Source: Arcobacter iocasae (GTDB lineage: Bacteria > Campylobacterota > Campylobacteria > Campylobacterales > Arcobacteraceae). Taken from it: a stretch of DNA of 64,000 nucleotides. The notes under the pieces were generated by a model. It did no database searches, had not been told where the DNA came from, and worked only from the letters and a program-made list of their open reading frames with translations. Below are positions 50,884 to 59,015 of the stretch, in pieces. The DNA lies in NCBI RefSeq assembly GCF_042214795.1, contig NZ_CP090177.1, forward strand, positions 1,984,001 to 2,048,000. The letters are read 5' to 3'. The first letter of the stretch is position 1; every line of letters starts with the position of its first letter. The position numbers and the translations under genes were made by a program.

Positions 50884-51450
50884 TTAGTTTTTACATAGGG
50901 TTAAAGAAAATAATACTTTATTATTTTTTTTCTCTAAAGCTTTTTTGGCTTCTCTAATTGTAGCACCAGTAGTAATTATATCATCGCATAAAATTGTTGT
51001 TTTATCATAAATATTTGTCAGTTTAAATCGCCTTGGATTTTTCTCTCTATATTCTTTATCTTTACCCGCATATTTGACAATGTTTGTTGCTTTTAGAACA
51101 TTATATTGAGCCTTGATATTTTTTGAGTTTAATGCATGAGCTAAAATTGCAGTGTGTGAAAACTCATGTCTTGAATGATCATCAATAGGTATAGATATTA
51201 TCTCATTATTGTAATGAAAAGTAGAAGCAAATTTTTCAAAAGATAATTTTGCAAGTATGTTAAAAATCTTATCTCCGAAAAAATAGTACTTTGATGAGAG
51301 TAAATCTTCAAGTTCACTAAGAGTATAAAAAGAGTAGTTATAAAATCCCTCTTCAACTTCCCTTTTATGAAAAGAAGGAGCAAGTAAAGTTGTCTCACAA
51401 GACTTACATATTATTTTAAAAGATAGTTTTTCACATAGTATACATCTCAT
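50884..51450 (-). CDS. comF: ComF-family phosphoribosyltransferase-like protein, C-terminus replaced by the element
   Basis: The 188-residue protein has an N-terminal cysteine zinc motif (MRCILCEKL, CKSCE) and the phosphoribosyltransferase loop TTILCDDIITTGAT near residue 155. ComF proteins are needed for DNA uptake in competent bacteria, acting at the inner membrane on the cytoplasmic side. The mobile element entered at its 3' end: original LTLADAKL became LTLCKN. The conserved fold is intact, so activity is probably kept. Before insertion it was followed by hisH in the same direction; the chemoreceptor gene is divergent. Confidence 0.92.
   Translation of the reverse strand: MRCILCEKLSFKIICKSCETTLLAPSFHKREVEEGFYNYSFYTLSELEDLLSSKYYFFGDKIFNILAKLSFEKFASTFHYNNEIISIPIDDHSRHEFSHTAILAHALNSKNIKAQYNVLKATNIVKYAGKDKEYREKNPRRFKLTNIYDKTTILCDDIITTGATIREAKKALEKKNNKVLFSLTLCKN
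50896..50906. repeat. attR core within the 3' end of comF
   Basis: TAGGGTTAAAG, identical to 26991-27001. It covers the codons for LTL close to the comF stop codon, so the element itself supplies the last residues (CKN) of present-day ComF. Confidence 0.85.
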
Positions 51451-51575
51451 AATTTATTTTAACTAAAAATTTATTAATTAATTTAATTCAAGTTTTTTTA
51501 AGAAAACTACAAATGGTAAATTTTATTTTACTTAAATTATGCTATTATTTTAAAAAATAATAATAAGGAATTATA

Positions 51576-53837
51576 GTGATTAAGTTTAACTCTCTAAAAT
51601 CAAAATTTTTAGTTTATATAATATCTACTCTTTTTGTAGTATTTGTTATTGTTACAATTGTATTATCAAATATAATTGCAAATAAATCTATAAAAGAATC
51701 AGAAAATCAATTTCAAGGTAGTGCAGAGCATATTACAATTGCATTTAATACATTAGATAATAATTTACATGAAGTCATGAAAGGGTATTTAAATGTAATA
51801 AAAACATATTTACCTGATTTTTATAGGATAGATAAAGAGAAAATAGTAAAAGTAGGAAAAATAGATGCTCCTGCTTTTTATAATGGGACTACATTGTTAA
51901 ATAATAATTTTGAGCCTTTAGAAAAATATACTAATACAACAGGTGTAATTGCTACAGTTTTTGCAAGAATGGGTGATGATTTTGTAAGAGTAACAACTAC
52001 ATTAAAAAAAGAAGATGGAAGTCGAGCTTTTGGAACAATGTTAGGAGAAAAGTCACCAGCAATGAAATCTATACTAGAAGGTAAAACTTTTTATGGAAAA
52101 GTAAAGCTTTTTGGAAAAGATTATTATGTAGTATATGAACCAATTTTAAGAGACAATAAAGTTATTGGAATTCTTTTTATAGGATATGATTTTACTTCTG
52201 CTTTGAGTTCCCTAAAAAAAGATATTAAAGATATAAAAATCAATAATGATGGATATGCTTTTATGATGGATAATAAAGGTAATTTAATTATTCACCCAAC
52301 AAATGAAGGGAAAAATCTTTTTGATGTAAAAGATAATAAAGGAACTTTCACTTTTAAAGATATGATAAAAGGTGAAGATAGACTTATAAAATACACAAGT
52401 ACTGATAATATTGAAAAACTTGCATATGTAAAGCATCTAAAAGGATTTAATGCTGTTTTAGTAGTAAGTGATACAATTGATGATGTTTATTCTTTTAGTA
52501 AAAAAGCAACTACTTATATATCAATTGCCTTTATTATTACTCTAATTATTATTTCAGTCTTATTACTTATTGTTACTTCAAAAGTTGTAGGTACTCCTCT
52601 TAAAAAATTAAATATTGGTCTTTTAGACTTTTTTAAATATATAAATAAAGAAAGTACTAATGTAAAACTATTAGAGGTAAAAGGTGAAGATGAATTTGCT
52701 CAAATGTCTGAAGTAATTAATAAAAATATAAATAGAACAGAAGATTTAATAAAAGAAGATTTAAAACTTATTGAAGAAGTTAAAGCTGTAGTAAATAGTG
52801 CAAAAAATGGTGATTTAAATAAACGAGTGACCGTAAGTACAAATAATGGAAGTCTTGAAGAATTAAAAGAAATTTTTAATGAGATGCTTAATGTAACAAG
52901 TACAAATGTATGCCAAAATGTAAATCAATTAAAAGATGTACTTTTACAATTTAAAAATCTTAATTTTACTCAAAGAATAAAAAATGACTCAGGATTGGTT
53001 GCAGTTGGATTAAATGAACTAGCAGAGATAATAAATAAAATGCTTATTGAAAATAAATCAATAGGGCTTAAATTAGATGATAGCTCAAAACAATTACTTG
53101 ATAATATGAGTAGACTTAATAATTCTACAAATGAAGCAGCAGCAAGTTTAGAAGAGACTTCAGCAGCATTAGAAGAGATAACAGGAAATATAAGAAATAA
53201 TTCTGAAAATATATCTAAAATGTCATCACTTTCTAAAAATGTATTAAACTCTGCAAGTGATGGACAAAAACTTGCAAATGAGACAACAGTATCTATGGAT
53301 GAGATTAACGAGCAAGTAAAAGCAATCAGTGAAGCAATAGTTTCAATTGATAATATTGCTTTTCAGACAAATATCCTTTCATTAAATGCAGCTGTAGAAG
53401 CAGCAACAGCAGGTGAAGCTGGAAAAGGTTTTGCAGTAGTTGCTCAAGAAGTAAGAAACCTAGCAAATAGAAGTAGTGAAGTTGCAAAAGAGATTAAAGA
53501 CATAGTTGAAAATGCAAGTCACAAAGCTGATAATGGAAAAGAAATAGCTGGAAAAATGATACAAGGATATATACAATTAAATGAAAATATTTCTCAAACT
53601 ATTCATCTTATTTCTGATATCGAAATGGCATCAAAAGAACAGTTACAAGGCATAGAACAAATCAATGATGCAGTTAATAGTTTGGATAAACAAACTCAAG
53701 AAAATGCATCTATTGCAACTCAGACAAATGGTATAGCCCAAGAGACTGACCATATTTCAAAAGCAGTATTAAAAAGTGCAGATGATAAAGAGTTTGTAGG
53801 AAAAAATGAGGTAAGCTCAAATACTTATGAGATGTAG
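51576..53837 (+). CDS. Methyl-accepting chemotaxis protein with Cache sensor
   Basis: The 753-residue receptor starts with GTG after AAGGA. It has a membrane segment at about 8-30, a periplasmic Cache-type domain (LFGKDYYVVYEPILRDNKVIGILFIGYD, then NDGYAFMMDNKGNLIIHP), a second membrane segment near 308-332, HAMP-like repeats, and a cytoplasmic signalling hairpin with the tip AFQTNILSLNAAVEAATAGEAG at about 595-616. It passes ligand binding to CheA/CheW. The ligand is probably a small organic acid or amino acid, as for related Cache receptors, but not determined. Confidence 0.94.
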   Translation: MIKFNSLKSKFLVYIISTLFVVFVIVTIVLSNIIANKSIKESENQFQGSAEHITIAFNTLDNNLHEVMKGYLNVIKTYLPDFYRIDKEKIVKVGKIDAPAFYNGTTLLNNNFEPLEKYTNTTGVIATVFARMGDDFVRVTTTLKKEDGSRAFGTMLGEKSPAMKSILEGKTFYGKVKLFGKDYYVVYEPILRDNKVIGILFIGYDFTSALSSLKKDIKDIKINNDGYAFMMDNKGNLIIHPTNEGKNLFDVKDNKGTFTFKDMIKGEDRLIKYTSTDNIEKLAYVKHLKGFNAVLVVSDTIDDVYSFSKKATTYISIAFIITLIIISVLLLIVTSKVVGTPLKKLNIGLLDFFKYINKESTNVKLLEVKGEDEFAQMSEVINKNINRTEDLIKEDLKLIEEVKAVVNSAKNGDLNKRVTVSTNNGSLEELKEIFNEMLNVTSTNVCQNVNQLKDVLLQFKNLNFTQRIKNDSGLVAVGLNELAEIINKMLIENKSIGLKLDDSSKQLLDNMSRLNNSTNEAAASLEETSAALEEITGNIRNNSENISKMSSLSKNVLNSASDGQKLANETTVSMDEINEQVKAISEAIVSIDNIAFQTNILSLNAAVEAATAGEAGKGFAVVAQEVRNLANRSSEVAKEIKDIVENASHKADNGKEIAGKMIQGYIQLNENISQTIHLISDIEMASKEQLQGIEQINDAVNSLDKQTQENASIATQTNGIAQETDHISKAVLKSADDKEFVGKNEVSSNTYEM

Positions 53838-53852
53838 TTTTTACATCTCATA
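53826..53852 (+). terminator. Hairpin at the end of the chemoreceptor gene
   Basis: TATGAGATGTA and its exact complement around GTTTT overlap the stop codon. No T-run follows on the plus strand, so it may stabilise the mRNA end or act as a weak terminator. Confidence 0.5.
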
Positions 53853-53914
53853 TTAAAGCTTACTTCTAAAATATTAGAGTATCCTTTCCAAAAAAATTCT
53901 ACAAAAGAAAATTT

Positions 53915-55240
53915 ATGCTTGTGTCAAAACCATTTATTCTATTTTTCAAATATGTTATTCCTTCTATGTTGGGCTTTTTAGCTGTATCTTCTGCTAGTAT
54001 CATTGATGGTTATTTTGTGGGAAACTATGTGGGTTCTGTAAGTTTAGCAGCAATCAATGTATCTTTCCCTTTATTTAATCTTCTATTTGGATTTGCTTTG
54101 ATGTTTGCAGTTGGAAGTTCTGTAATGACTGGTAAATTAATGGGTGAAGGGAACAAAGAAGAAGCTTCAAATGTTTTTTCAAAAGCTATTTATGTAATAG
54201 TAATACTCTCAATTTCTTTGAACTTGTTACTTTATTTAAATATAGATAAGGTCTTAGATTTAATAAATGTAAAAGATGAATTAAGAGTTGAAACCCTAAA
54301 TTATCTTCCTACTATTTTAAAATTTTTACCATTTTTAATGATAGGAATTACAGTTGATTATTTTGTAAAAATAGATGAAAACCCAAACTTATCTTTTCTA
54401 GCATTGGTTATAAGTTCGCTTATAAATATAGTTCTAGATTATATTTTTATAGTAAAATTTGATTGGGGTATAAATGGTGCTGCATATGCAACAGGTATCT
54501 CACAGACTTTTATTCTTTTGATTTTACTTCCACACTTTTTTATGAAAAAGACAACACTAAGACTTGTAAAACCAAGGGGAAGTTTTTTAAGTATATTTAA
54601 TGCTTTGAAAAATGGTTCTTCTGAGTTTGTAAATGAATCATCTGTTGGTATTACTATTTTAGTTTTTAACTATATTTTACTAAAAACCTTTGGTCCTTTA
54701 GGTATTGCTTCTTTTACTATTGTTGGTTATTTTATAGCAATTAGTATTATGACAAGTTTTGCTGTTTCTGATTCTTTGCAAGCTATTATTAGTAAAAATT
54801 ATGGCGCACAATATTTCAATAGAATGAAAAGTTTTTTAAAATTAGGATTAATAAGTATTTTATGTGTAGAGATAGTTTTAACCCTTTTTGTGATAATTGC
54901 CCCAGAGTCATTGATAGACATCTTTATCAATGACAATGATATAAAAACAAAAGAGATAACATTAAAATTCATCTCATATGTATGGCCAGCTTTCATTTTT
55001 TCAGGTTTAAACATGTTAGCAAGTGCATATTTAACATCAATACAAAAGCCACTTTATTCTGGACTAATAGCTATTATGAGAAGTTTTATTTTTCCTATGA
55101 TATTTATTTTCACTTTACCTTTTGTTTTTGGGAATATAGGAATATTTATAGCCTTGTCTTGCGCAGAGATAGTTACTTTTATTTTCGCTTTTAGATTTTT
55201 TATGAAAAATAGACCAAGTGTTTTAGCTAAATTTATTTAA
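53915..55240 (+). CDS. MATE-family efflux transporter
   Basis: The 441-residue protein has about twelve membrane helices in two similar halves. Typical MATE wording is seen in IIDGYFVGNYVGSVSLAAINVSFPLFNLLFGFALMFAVGSSV and the second-half counterpart with SFTIVGYFIAISIMTSF. It exports cationic compounds with sodium or proton exchange; substrates are unknown. The binding site before the ATG is weak (AAAAGAAAA). It follows the chemoreceptor by 77 bases and ends convergent with the regulator gene. Confidence 0.9.
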   Translation: MLVSKPFILFFKYVIPSMLGFLAVSSASIIDGYFVGNYVGSVSLAAINVSFPLFNLLFGFALMFAVGSSVMTGKLMGEGNKEEASNVFSKAIYVIVILSISLNLLLYLNIDKVLDLINVKDELRVETLNYLPTILKFLPFLMIGITVDYFVKIDENPNLSFLALVISSLINIVLDYIFIVKFDWGINGAAYATGISQTFILLILLPHFFMKKTTLRLVKPRGSFLSIFNALKNGSSEFVNESSVGITILVFNYILLKTFGPLGIASFTIVGYFIAISIMTSFAVSDSLQAIISKNYGAQYFNRMKSFLKLGLISILCVEIVLTLFVIIAPESLIDIFINDNDIKTKEITLKFISYVWPAFIFSGLNMLASAYLTSIQKPLYSGLIAIMRSFIFPMIFIFTLPFVFGNIGIFIALSCAEIVTFIFAFRFFMKNRPSVLAKFI

Positions 55241-55279
55241 TAAATATTTTATTAATAGGGCATTATAAAGTTTATAAAA

Positions 55280-55918
55280 TTAATCATAGTTTTCAAGCTT
55301 ATTAAATTGATGAATTATAAGTCTATTTTTATCAATTTTTCCTATAACATTTTTCTTTATTAAATCATTCATAATAGTTGATACTGTTTGACGCTTTGAT
55401 CCAATAAAACTTGAAAGATCTTTAATAGATAAATTTAAATCTATGCAATATTTACCATCTATTAATGTATCTTGTGTTGTAGCAATTTCCATTAAAAATA
55501 ATGCAACTTTTCTTTTACAAGATTTAAAAACAAGATTTTTAATTATATTTCTTTCTAGTTCTGCTCTATGTTTAAGAGATCTAATAACAGATGTAGAAAA
55601 CTCTTTATTAGCAAACAAATAAGTAAATTTTTCTGCATCAATTAAATAAACTTCACTATCTTCTAAAAATTCAATACTACATGAAGTCTCAGGAATAATT
55701 ATATTGTTCTGTTTCAAAAAATATAAAACAAACTCTTCTCCATCTTCATAAATTATAGCTTTTGCTTTTCCACTTTTAAATACATAAAGTGTCAAAGTTC
55801 CATCTTCATATTCTAAAGTTCCCTTTTTAAATTTCTTTGTTTTTAATGAAGAAAAATCCTCTTCAGACAAAATCTCTGTTAAATTAATTGAATCAATTCT
55901 TAACCTATTAGAATCCAT
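55280..55918 (-). CDS. Crp/Fnr-family transcriptional regulator, likely regulator of hyf
   Basis: The 212-residue protein starts at the ATG at 55918, with AAGGA five bases upstream; longer frames contain only non-coding-like sequence. It has a cyclic-nucleotide-binding-type barrel (KKGTLEYEDGTLTLYVFKSGKAKAIIYEDGEEFVLYFLKQ region), a dimer helix and a C-terminal helix-turn-helix, LSIKDLSSFIGSKRQTVSTIMNDL. The recognition helix has RQTVST where Crp has RETVGR. It lacks the N-terminal Fnr iron-sulfur cysteines. It is divergent from the hydrogenase genes, with two Crp-type sites between. Confidence 0.88.
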   Translation of the reverse strand: MDSNRLRIDSINLTEILSEEDFSSLKTKKFKKGTLEYEDGTLTLYVFKSGKAKAIIYEDGEEFVLYFLKQNNIIIPETSCSIEFLEDSEVYLIDAEKFTYLFANKEFSTSVIRSLKHRAELERNIIKNLVFKSCKRKVALFLMEIATTQDTLIDGKYCIDLNLSIKDLSSFIGSKRQTVSTIMNDLIKKNVIGKIDKNRLIIHQFNKLENYD

Positions 55919-56020
55919 TTTCATCCTTAAAGTAAAAGTATTTTTTAAGCTTAATATCAAAAATACTAGCAATATTATTCTTTTGTTATTATAAAGTAAA
56001 ATAAAATTTACTAAATTCAC

Positions 56021-56063
56021 TTTATTATACATATTATTATTTAATAATAATATGTATAATAAA
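56021..56063. promoter_or_regulatory. 43-bp palindrome upstream of the Crp-family gene
   Basis: The 21-base arms 56021-56041 and 56043-56063 are exact reverse complements around a single T. All but two base pairs are A/T. It lies about 100 bases before the regulator start. It may be an operator or a cruciform-prone site. Confidence 0.7.
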
Positions 56064-56092
56064 ATAATTTTATCGTAAAAAATCATATAAAA

Positions 56093-56112
56093 AGTGTCAC
56101 CGATATGACACT
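56093..56112. promoter_or_regulatory. Crp/Fnr-type binding site 1 (AGTGTCA-N6-TGACACT)
   Basis: Perfect 7-bp arms with six bases between, the half-site spacing of Crp sites (TGTGA-N6-TCACA) but with C in the fourth position. Located between the divergent regulator and hyfA. Confidence 0.65.
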
Positions 56113-56210
56113 ATAAAAGTATATTCCCATCCAAAAGCCTTGTAAAATGGATACTTTTGATAAATATTTATTATTTAATATTATTTGAAATTTGAAAACA
56201 ATTTTTTATA

Positions 56211-56226
56211 TGTCATATCCATGACA
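56211..56226. promoter_or_regulatory. Crp/Fnr-type binding site 2 (TGTCA-N6-TGACA)
   Basis: TGTCATATCCATGACA repeats the core of site 1 exactly, 116 bases centre to centre. It lies about 75 bases upstream of a TATAAT at 56293-56298, a position suited to activation of hyfA. Confidence 0.65.
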
Positions 56227-56292
56227 GAAAAAATATTATTAATATATTAAAATTTGGAAGTTTTTAAATTATATTTAAGTATTTATACTACT

Positions 56293-56472
56293 TATAATTT
56301 TTAAAGTAATAAGAGAGAAGTGAAGAATAAGAAAAAAATGGTGCAGTTAGCGTGATTGTATATTCATCAGCTAGTTGCTTAAATGAAGAAAATTATACTT
56401 TTCAGAAATTCTTGATTAAACAGATATGCAAATGCATCTTTCTGAATTAAATCAAACATTAAGGAGATTGTT
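56293..56472 (+). promoter_or_regulatory. Candidate hyf promoter and structured 5' leader
   Basis: TATAAT at 56293-56298 has no TTGACA 17 bases upstream, which fits an activator-dependent promoter. The leader of about 165 bases contains TTCAGAAA (56401-56408) pairing with TTTCTGAA (56439-56446), enclosing ATGCA/TGCAT at 56426-56437. No known riboswitch was recognised. AAGGAG at 56461-56466 is the hyfA binding site. Confidence 0.45.
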
Positions 56473-57033
56473 ATGAGCTTAGCGTTGAATAATAAATTTG
56501 TTGTTGCAAATCCAAATACTTGCATAGGGTGTGCTACTTGTATGGCGGCATGTTATGAGTCTGCATATGAAAGGGGTAAATTAGCAGCTCCAAGATTAAT
56601 TGTTACTAGAACATTTAGTGGAACAGTACCTAATATATGCAGACAATGTGATGATGCACCTTGCGCAAATGTTTGTCCTGTTGGGGCATTGGAGTTTGGG
56701 AAAGATTCTATTTTGGTTCATGAAGAATTATGTATAGGTTGCAAAATGTGTACATTAGTTTGTCCTTTTGGTGCAATTAGACCAGAAGCTGAGTTAATGC
56801 CTTCAGTTGATTATATTACACAACCTAAATACAACTTAGGTATTGAATCAGAAGTTGGTGCAAAAAGTATAGCAGTTAAATGTGATTTATGTGTGGGAAG
56901 AGAAGATGGACCAGCCTGTGTTGAAGTTTGTCCAACGGAAGCTTTATCTTTTGAAAACAATAATAATGCAATTGATGATACAGCAAAAAGAAGTCTTGAA
57001 GTTTATATAAAAGAAAGAGCAAAATTTTTGTAA
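56473..57033 (+). CDS. hyfA: Hydrogenase-4 iron-sulfur subunit HyfA
   Basis: The 186-residue ferredoxin-like electron carrier has four cysteine groups for [4Fe-4S] clusters: CIGCATCMAAC (C17, C20, C23, C27), CRQCDDAPCANVC, CIGCKMCTLVC, and CDLCVGREDGPACVEVC. In hydrogenase-4/formate hydrogenlyase it carries electrons between a formate dehydrogenase and the hydrogenase. No fdhF-type gene is in the window. AAGGAG gives a strong start. It heads the hyf operon downstream of the Crp-type sites. Confidence 0.92.
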   Translation: MSLALNNKFVVANPNTCIGCATCMAACYESAYERGKLAAPRLIVTRTFSGTVPNICRQCDDAPCANVCPVGALEFGKDSILVHEELCIGCKMCTLVCPFGAIRPEAELMPSVDYITQPKYNLGIESEVGAKSIAVKCDLCVGREDGPACVEVCPTEALSFENNNNAIDDTAKRSLEVYIKERAKFL

Positions 57034-57043
57034 AGGATGATTT

Positions 57044-59005
57044 ATGACACAAGTATATTTTTTATATCTTATTGGATGTGTTATCTCTTTATTATTATAT
57101 AAACAAAATAGAATTGCTGGAAAAGTAGGATTTAGTATATCTGCAATCGCTTCTGCGTATGCGGTAATTTACTTTTTGATGAATTTAGGACAAACAAGTA
57201 GTTTTAGTATGTTTGAAAGCTTACTTTATAGTCCAACATTTATATTAAATCCATTAGGAAACTTCTTTTCATTTGTAGTTTCTCTTGTTTCACTAGCTTC
57301 ATCTGTGTATGCAATACAATATTCACAAGAGTATGAAAATAAAGGTAGTCTTGCTGTTATGGCAAGTATGTTTAATGCCTTTATTCTATCAATGCTTTTA
57401 TTGATTTCATCATCAGATGTATTTTGGTTTATAATTTTTTGGGAATGTATGACAGTAATTTCTGCTTATTTAATTTGTTTTAATGATTCGAAAGCTTCAT
57501 TAAAAGCAATTATGATTTATTTGGGAATTGCACACATCGGAGCTATGTGTATTACAGCAGCATTTTTACTGCTAGCTTCACAAAGTGGTTCATTAGAATT
57601 TAGTTCTTTTGAAAATGTAACTTTATCACCAGTTATGGCAAGTGTTATTTTTATACTTGCATTTATTGGATTTGGATCAAAAGCAGGGATGTTTCCTATG
57701 CATGTTTGGTTACCAAAAGCTCACCCAGCAGCTCCAACTAATGTTTCAGCACTGATGAGTGGGGTGATGATCAAAATTGCAATATTTGGAATTATTAAAT
57801 TTTGTTTATGGCTTCCAGTTATGAAATGGTGGGGCTTATTAATTATTACTGTTGGTGCTATATCTGCAATACTAGGTGTACTTTACGCTTTAGTACAACA
57901 TGATTACAAAGCACTTTTAGCATATCACTCTGTTGAAAATATAGGGATTATTTTATTAGGTATTGGAACAGGAGTGTATGGAATCGCTGCGAATATGCCA
58001 AGTTTAGCAGCAGTAGGATTTTTAGCTGGTTTATATCATATTTTAAACCATGCAACTTTCAAAGGCTTATTATTTTTAGGTGCAGGAAGTGTTTTATATA
58101 GCACACATACAAAAGATATGGATGCCTTAGGTGGATTAGCTAGAAAAATGCCATTAACAGCCTTTGCTTTTCTAATTGGTTCTTTATCAATCACAGCAAT
58201 TCCTCCATTAAATGGTTTTATTAGTGAATGGTTTACTTATCAAGGAATGATTCAAGGTGCCTTATCTGAATATGTAAGTAGTAGAGTTGTTTTTACAATT
58301 TCTATAATAGCACTAGCCCTAACAGGTGCTCTAGCAATTATGTGTTTTGTAAAAGTTTATAGTGTTATTTTTGGTGGTGTGCCAAGGGATGAAAAAATCT
58401 TTCAAAAAGCAAAAGAAGTTCCTATTACTATGGTTATTGGAATGTTTATTTTAGTTGCAGGATGTGTCGCTTTTGGTTTAGGTGCAAATGTAGTAGTTGA
58501 AAATATTATGCTTGTAATTTCATCTTTTTCAAATACATATAATGCAACAAATGGGATTATTGTAACTTCACCAATTGGTTCAATTGTATCACCAGTTTTA
58601 ATAGCTGTAGTTATAGCAGTTAGTTTATTACTTCCTTTATTGATAGTTAAAATATCAAGAGCAAATAAATCAAAACCAAGATTAACAGATCCTTGGGCTT
58701 GTGGTTTTAAATACGATAGTCGAATGCAAATGACTGCTTCACCTTTTACAGGTGATTTAAGAAGACTTCTTAATTGGTTATACAAAAGTGAAACAAAAGT
58801 TATCGACCAAGGTTATTTTAAACCAGTTATATATGAAACTCACGCAAAAGATGTTTGGTGGAGCTATTTATATGAACCTGTAATCAAATTAACTCTTAAT
58901 ACAGCAAAACTTGTTGCAAAAATGCAAAATGGAAATGTAAATGCGTACTCGTTATATATCTTGCTTGCTTTATGCCTTTTTGTTGGCATTAGCTACATTA
59001 TTTAA
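57044..59005 (+). CDS. hyfB: Hydrogenase-4 membrane subunit HyfB (antiporter-like)
   Basis: The 653-residue membrane protein belongs to the NuoL/Mrp-antiporter family, with about sixteen helices. The family lysines/histidines are seen in GSKAGMFPMHVWLPKAHPAAPTNVSALMSG and YHILNHATFKGLLFLGAGS. Its last 100 residues extend beyond the antiporter core and include PRLTDPWACGFKYDSRMQMTASPF. It would move protons or sodium in step with hydrogen turnover. It starts 10 bases after hyfA. Confidence 0.94.
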   Translation: MTQVYFLYLIGCVISLLLYKQNRIAGKVGFSISAIASAYAVIYFLMNLGQTSSFSMFESLLYSPTFILNPLGNFFSFVVSLVSLASSVYAIQYSQEYENKGSLAVMASMFNAFILSMLLLISSSDVFWFIIFWECMTVISAYLICFNDSKASLKAIMIYLGIAHIGAMCITAAFLLLASQSGSLEFSSFENVTLSPVMASVIFILAFIGFGSKAGMFPMHVWLPKAHPAAPTNVSALMSGVMIKIAIFGIIKFCLWLPVMKWWGLLIITVGAISAILGVLYALVQHDYKALLAYHSVENIGIILLGIGTGVYGIAANMPSLAAVGFLAGLYHILNHATFKGLLFLGAGSVLYSTHTKDMDALGGLARKMPLTAFAFLIGSLSITAIPPLNGFISEWFTYQGMIQGALSEYVSSRVVFTISIIALALTGALAIMCFVKVYSVIFGGVPRDEKIFQKAKEVPITMVIGMFILVAGCVAFGLGANVVVENIMLVISSFSNTYNATNGIIVTSPIGSIVSPVLIAVVIAVSLLLPLLIVKISRANKSKPRLTDPWACGFKYDSRMQMTASPFTGDLRRLLNWLYKSETKVIDQGYFKPVIYETHAKDVWWSYLYEPVIKLTLNTAKLVAKMQNGNVNAYSLYILLALCLFVGISYII

Positions 59006-59015
59006 AGGATAAGTT

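Larger units (their letters stand above)
26991..50906. mobile_element. Integrated mobile element in the 3' end of comF, about 23.9 kb
   Basis: The limits are set by the 11-bp direct repeat at 26991 and 50896, the split comF end, subterminal 19-bp repeats at 27050 and 50748, and a tyrosine integrase next to the right end. Contents: an unknown protein, a Rep-like protein, an operon of plasmid-type genes with Rad52-like recombinase, metal efflux genes, a GTPase module, type I restriction plus McrBC, and an exported nuclease. There are no capsid, tail or conjugation genes, so it is best called an integrated plasmid-like or mobilisable element rather than a prophage or complete ICE. Confidence 0.88.

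Noticed and set aside
26991..50906. Element as a prophage or a full conjugative element
   Set aside because: No capsid, portal, terminase, tail, relaxase-coupling protein or type IV secretion genes are present; only recombination, Rep-like and cargo genes.
55919..56086. N-terminal extension of the Crp-family protein
   Set aside because: The extra residues are low-complexity translation of the AT-rich spacer with the 43-bp palindrome; AAGGA and the family length support the start at 55918.
56341..56454. Short GTG-started frame in the hyfA leader as a leader peptide
   Set aside because: It lacks a ribosome binding site and shows no run of a particular amino acid; a structured untranslated leader is more likely.
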